From assembly GCA_902575715.1 (NCBI GenBank), contig CACGSI010000004.1:1-44915 (forward strand): a DNA stretch of 44,915 nucleotides. The letters are read 5' to 3'. Under the pieces are notes generated by a model. It was not told where the DNA came from, did not search any database, and worked only from the letters and a program-made list of their open reading frames with translations. Positions within the stretch are counted from its first letter, which is position 1; each line of letters opens with the position of its first letter. The DNA comes from an uncultured SAR324 cluster bacterium (GTDB taxonomy: Bacteria; SAR324; NAC60-12). A program made the position numbers and the translations under genes. Below are positions 42,652 to 44,915 of this stretch, one piece after another.

Positions 42652-44915
42652 TTATTTTTTCTTAAAAAAAAATAATTTTATTTTTTCTTTACCTCCTTCC
42701 ACTAATGAGTAGAGGGTAGGTAGTAGAAAAAGCGTCAAAATAGTGGTTACTCCTAATCCATACATTATAGCTAATGCCATAGATTTCCAGAATCTAGAAC
42801 TTTCTGCTCCAAAGACAAAAATATTTTCTCGAGAGAAATCAAAATCCATTCCTATTGCAATAGGTATTAAGCCGAGCACAGTTGTTACTGCTGTCAGAAT
42901 AACAGGACGAAATCTTACTGCAGACGCAATTATCATTGCTTCATTTATTTGGTATCCTTTTTTTCTCAATTTGACAACATAATCTAACATCACAATTGCA
43001 TTATTTACAACAATTCCTGCTAATGCAACAGTTCCTACTCCAGTCATTATAATTCCAAATGGTCTGTCATGCACTATAAGTCCAACCAAAACTCCCATAA
43101 TTGACATGAGAACAGTAGTAATTATAATCAAAGGTAAAGCTATAGAGTTGAATTGAGCAACCATAATTACTATAATTATGAAGACAGCTATTAATAATGC
43201 CTGTCCAATAAATCTTTGTGATTCTTTTCGATTTTCATCTTCTCCAGTAAATTGAAAGCTAACCCCTTGAGGTAAATCTAGATCTTTTAAAATCCTTTTT
43301 GCGTTCATAACAATTACAGGACCAGGCATTCTGAATGCGTCTCCACTAATGGTTATTGTTCTTTCTGCATCTACATGCTTAATTGAACCATAGGAAGGGC
43401 CACTATCCACTTTTGCCACTTCACTAAGTCTAACTGGCTCACCTAATGGAGTATATATAAATAGTGAAGATAAATCTGTTTGATTATTGCGAAAACTCCG
43501 ATCTAGCTGAACCCAAATATCATATTCTTCAGTTCCGTCCCGAAGAACAGAAACTTTTTTCCCATTGAAAGCTGTTCTAACAGTACTGGCAATTTCTCTA
43601 GCTCTAAGACCAAGTCTAGAGGCTTTATCACGATCGATAACGACTTTTAATTCAGGACGACTTCGATCAAAATCATCGGTCAAATCTACCAAGCCAGGTA
43701 TATTTTTAATTTTTTGCTTTATTATTTCGACAGATCTAGACAATTGATTAAAATTTTCCCCTTGCACTTCAAGGTTTAAAGCCATTCCAGTTGGAGGTCC
43801 ACTACGAGATTCTGCCAGTTTTATTTCTACTCCAACCATTTGATCCAGTTTCTGTCTAAGTTTTTTTATTATCAAAGAAGGTTTTTCAATCCAATTTTGC
43901 CAACTAGGAAAGTCAAGAACAACATGGCTCAAATACGTTGTAGTACTTCCAGCTGATGCTGCTCCTGAACCTCTCCGTTGTCCTACGTTTGCGACTATTG
44001 CATCTAGTTTTTCTTTATCCTCATTTATGAAATTTTCAACTGAATTAACATATCTATCAGAAACTTTTAAAGTAGTTCCAAGAGGAGCTCTTATATTAAC
44101 GACGGCCTCACTGGGCTCAGTTTTAGGAAAAAATTCTATTCTTTTTCTTGGGAATGTGTTTTTACCATACCAATAAAATGTTCCAACAAAGAGAAATATG
44201 AATACAAATAAAGTAATTATCCTAAACTTCAAAACTTTTCCTAATAATGACTGGTAAAAAAGTAAAACTTTAGATTTTTCTATAAGCTTAATCTCATCAA
44301 AATTTTTGGGAATATCCTCTTTAACTTTTACTCTCATTAAAGTCGAGCATAAAACAGGATTTATAACGACTGCTACTAAAAGTGATGAGGATAAAGTAAT
44401 AATTAGAGTTTTTGGAAGGAACCCTATAAATTCTCCAGCAATTCCTGGCATAAAAATTAGTGGGAAAAATGCAGCTACTGTTGTTATAGTAGATGTAGTT
44501 ACGGGAAGAGCTATTTCTTTAGTACCCAATATTGCTGCATCAATACGATTCTTACCTGCTTGTCTATGCCGAAAAATATTTTCAACAATAACTATAGCGT
44601 TATCAACTAGAAGTCCAAGAGAAAGAATTAAACTAAAGAGCACAACAATATTTAATGTAAAGCCCATTACATTGAGGATGATCATACTAACGAGAAAAGA
44701 AAGAGGAATCGCAATTGCCACAAGCAGCGCATTACTTATACCCATAACAATTAGTAGAACTAAAAATACAAGAACAAATCCGCTTAAAATATTGTTCTCA
44801 AGATCTTTTACAATTCTTTGAACTCTTTCTCCCTGATCAGAAAGTATACTGAATTTAACCCCATCTCCAAATTCATTTTCCAGACGTTTGACTATAAATT
44901 TTACCTGATCTCTGA
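42652..44915 (-). CDS. RND-family efflux permease, C-terminal part (5' end off the right edge)
   Basis: The frame runs open to the window edge (about 754 codons seen of the usual ~1040). The visible part begins inside the first periplasmic domain (VKFIVKRLENEFGDGVKF), followed by transmembrane helices 2-6, the second porter/docking domain and the last six helices. In TM4 the proton-relay pair, normally Asp-Asp, reads Asp-Asn (GLLVDNAIVIVENI). In TM10 the usual lysine is asparagine (GIVVNNAIVMLDY). These variants are common in environmental RND subgroups of unknown cargo. It is presumably the inner-membrane pump of a tripartite export system; the adaptor would lie beyond the edge, upstream. 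Confidence 0.92.
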   Translation of the reverse strand, partial: RDQVKFIVKRLENEFGDGVKFSILSDQGERVQRIVKDLENNILSGFVLVFLVLLIVMGISNALLVAIAIPLSFLVSMIILNVMGFTLNIVVLFSLILSLGLLVDNAIVIVENIFRHRQAGKNRIDAAILGTKEIALPVTTSTITTVAAFFPLIFMPGIAGEFIGFLPKTLIITLSSSLLVAVVINPVLCSTLMRVKVKEDIPKNFDEIKLIEKSKVLLFYQSLLGKVLKFRIITLFVFIFLFVGTFYWYGKNTFPRKRIEFFPKTEPSEAVVNIRAPLGTTLKVSDRYVNSVENFINEDKEKLDAIVANVGQRRGSGAASAGSTTTYLSHVVLDFPSWQNWIEKPSLIIKKLRQKLDQMVGVEIKLAESRSGPPTGMALNLEVQGENFNQLSRSVEIIKQKIKNIPGLVDLTDDFDRSRPELKVVIDRDKASRLGLRAREIASTVRTAFNGKKVSVLRDGTEEYDIWVQLDRSFRNNQTDLSSLFIYTPLGEPVRLSEVAKVDSGPSYGSIKHVDAERTITISGDAFRMPGPVIVMNAKRILKDLDLPQGVSFQFTGEDENRKESQRFIGQALLIAVFIIIVIMVAQFNSIALPLIIITTVLMSIMGVLVGLIVHDRPFGIIMTGVGTVALAGIVVNNAIVMLDYVVKLRKKGYQINEAMIIASAVRFRPVILTAVTTVLGLIPIAIGMDFDFSRENIFVFGAESSRFWKSMALAIMYGLGVTTILTLFLLPTLYSLVEGGKEKIKLFFFKKK

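Overview
The window is an AT-rich, densely packed bacterial chromosome segment (34 complete and two edge-cut protein genes plus one tRNA). It shows no prophage, insertion sequence or CRISPR array. Several lipoprotein or Sec signals, a possible outer-membrane barrel protein and an RND pump point to a Gram-negative cell. GlnRS, an hrcA-grpE-dnaK-dnaJ cluster with a CIRCE operator, a TPR-type class III cyclase and a large methylated-amine locus fit an uncultured, low-GC marine proteobacterium-like lineage. A SAR324-type organism is my best guess, but this is inferred from gene content only.

Layout. 1-9.5 kb holds a cut MORN-repeat secreted protein, a membrane protein, a cyclase-TPR signalling protein, fmt, an orphan acyl-CoA carboxyltransferase, an AI-2E family exporter, hisN and sthA. 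9.5-16 kb holds a 5'-eroded glyoxalase I, a cupin with a very strong ribosome binding site, an aminotransferase, a D-2-hydroxyacid dehydrogenase, an unknown membrane protein, a divergent folP and an MFS transporter. 16.2-26.7 kb is the most coherent accessory block. On the + strand lie a Rieske oxygenase and two permeases plus the ATPase of a polyamine-type ABC importer. On the - strand lie an MttB-family methyltransferase, a class III aminotransferase and a trimethylamine-dehydrogenase-like flavoprotein, followed by the importer's binding protein with its own promoter. The two strands converge on one strong hairpin terminator. Together they look like an uptake and N-demethylation locus for a quaternary or tertiary amine; the substrate cannot be read from sequence.

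26.8-36.2 kb holds a possible outer-membrane protein, glnS, a free-standing AICAR formyltransferase, a TPR lipoprotein, a small secreted protein overlapping udk, tRNA-Leu(UAG) with a lipoprotein gene starting 7 nt after it, a gamma-glutamylcyclotransferase-like gene and a histidine-rich membrane protein of unknown function. 36.3-41.3 kb is the heat-shock operon hrcA-grpE-dnaK-dnaJ, with CIRCE overlapping the hrcA start codon. The window ends with another class I aminotransferase and the C-terminal three quarters of an RND efflux permease.

Start codons were revised where family alignment or signal peptides favoured an internal ATG. Shine-Dalgarno sequences are strong in front of a few genes (cupin, binding protein, dnaK) and weak or absent before many others.
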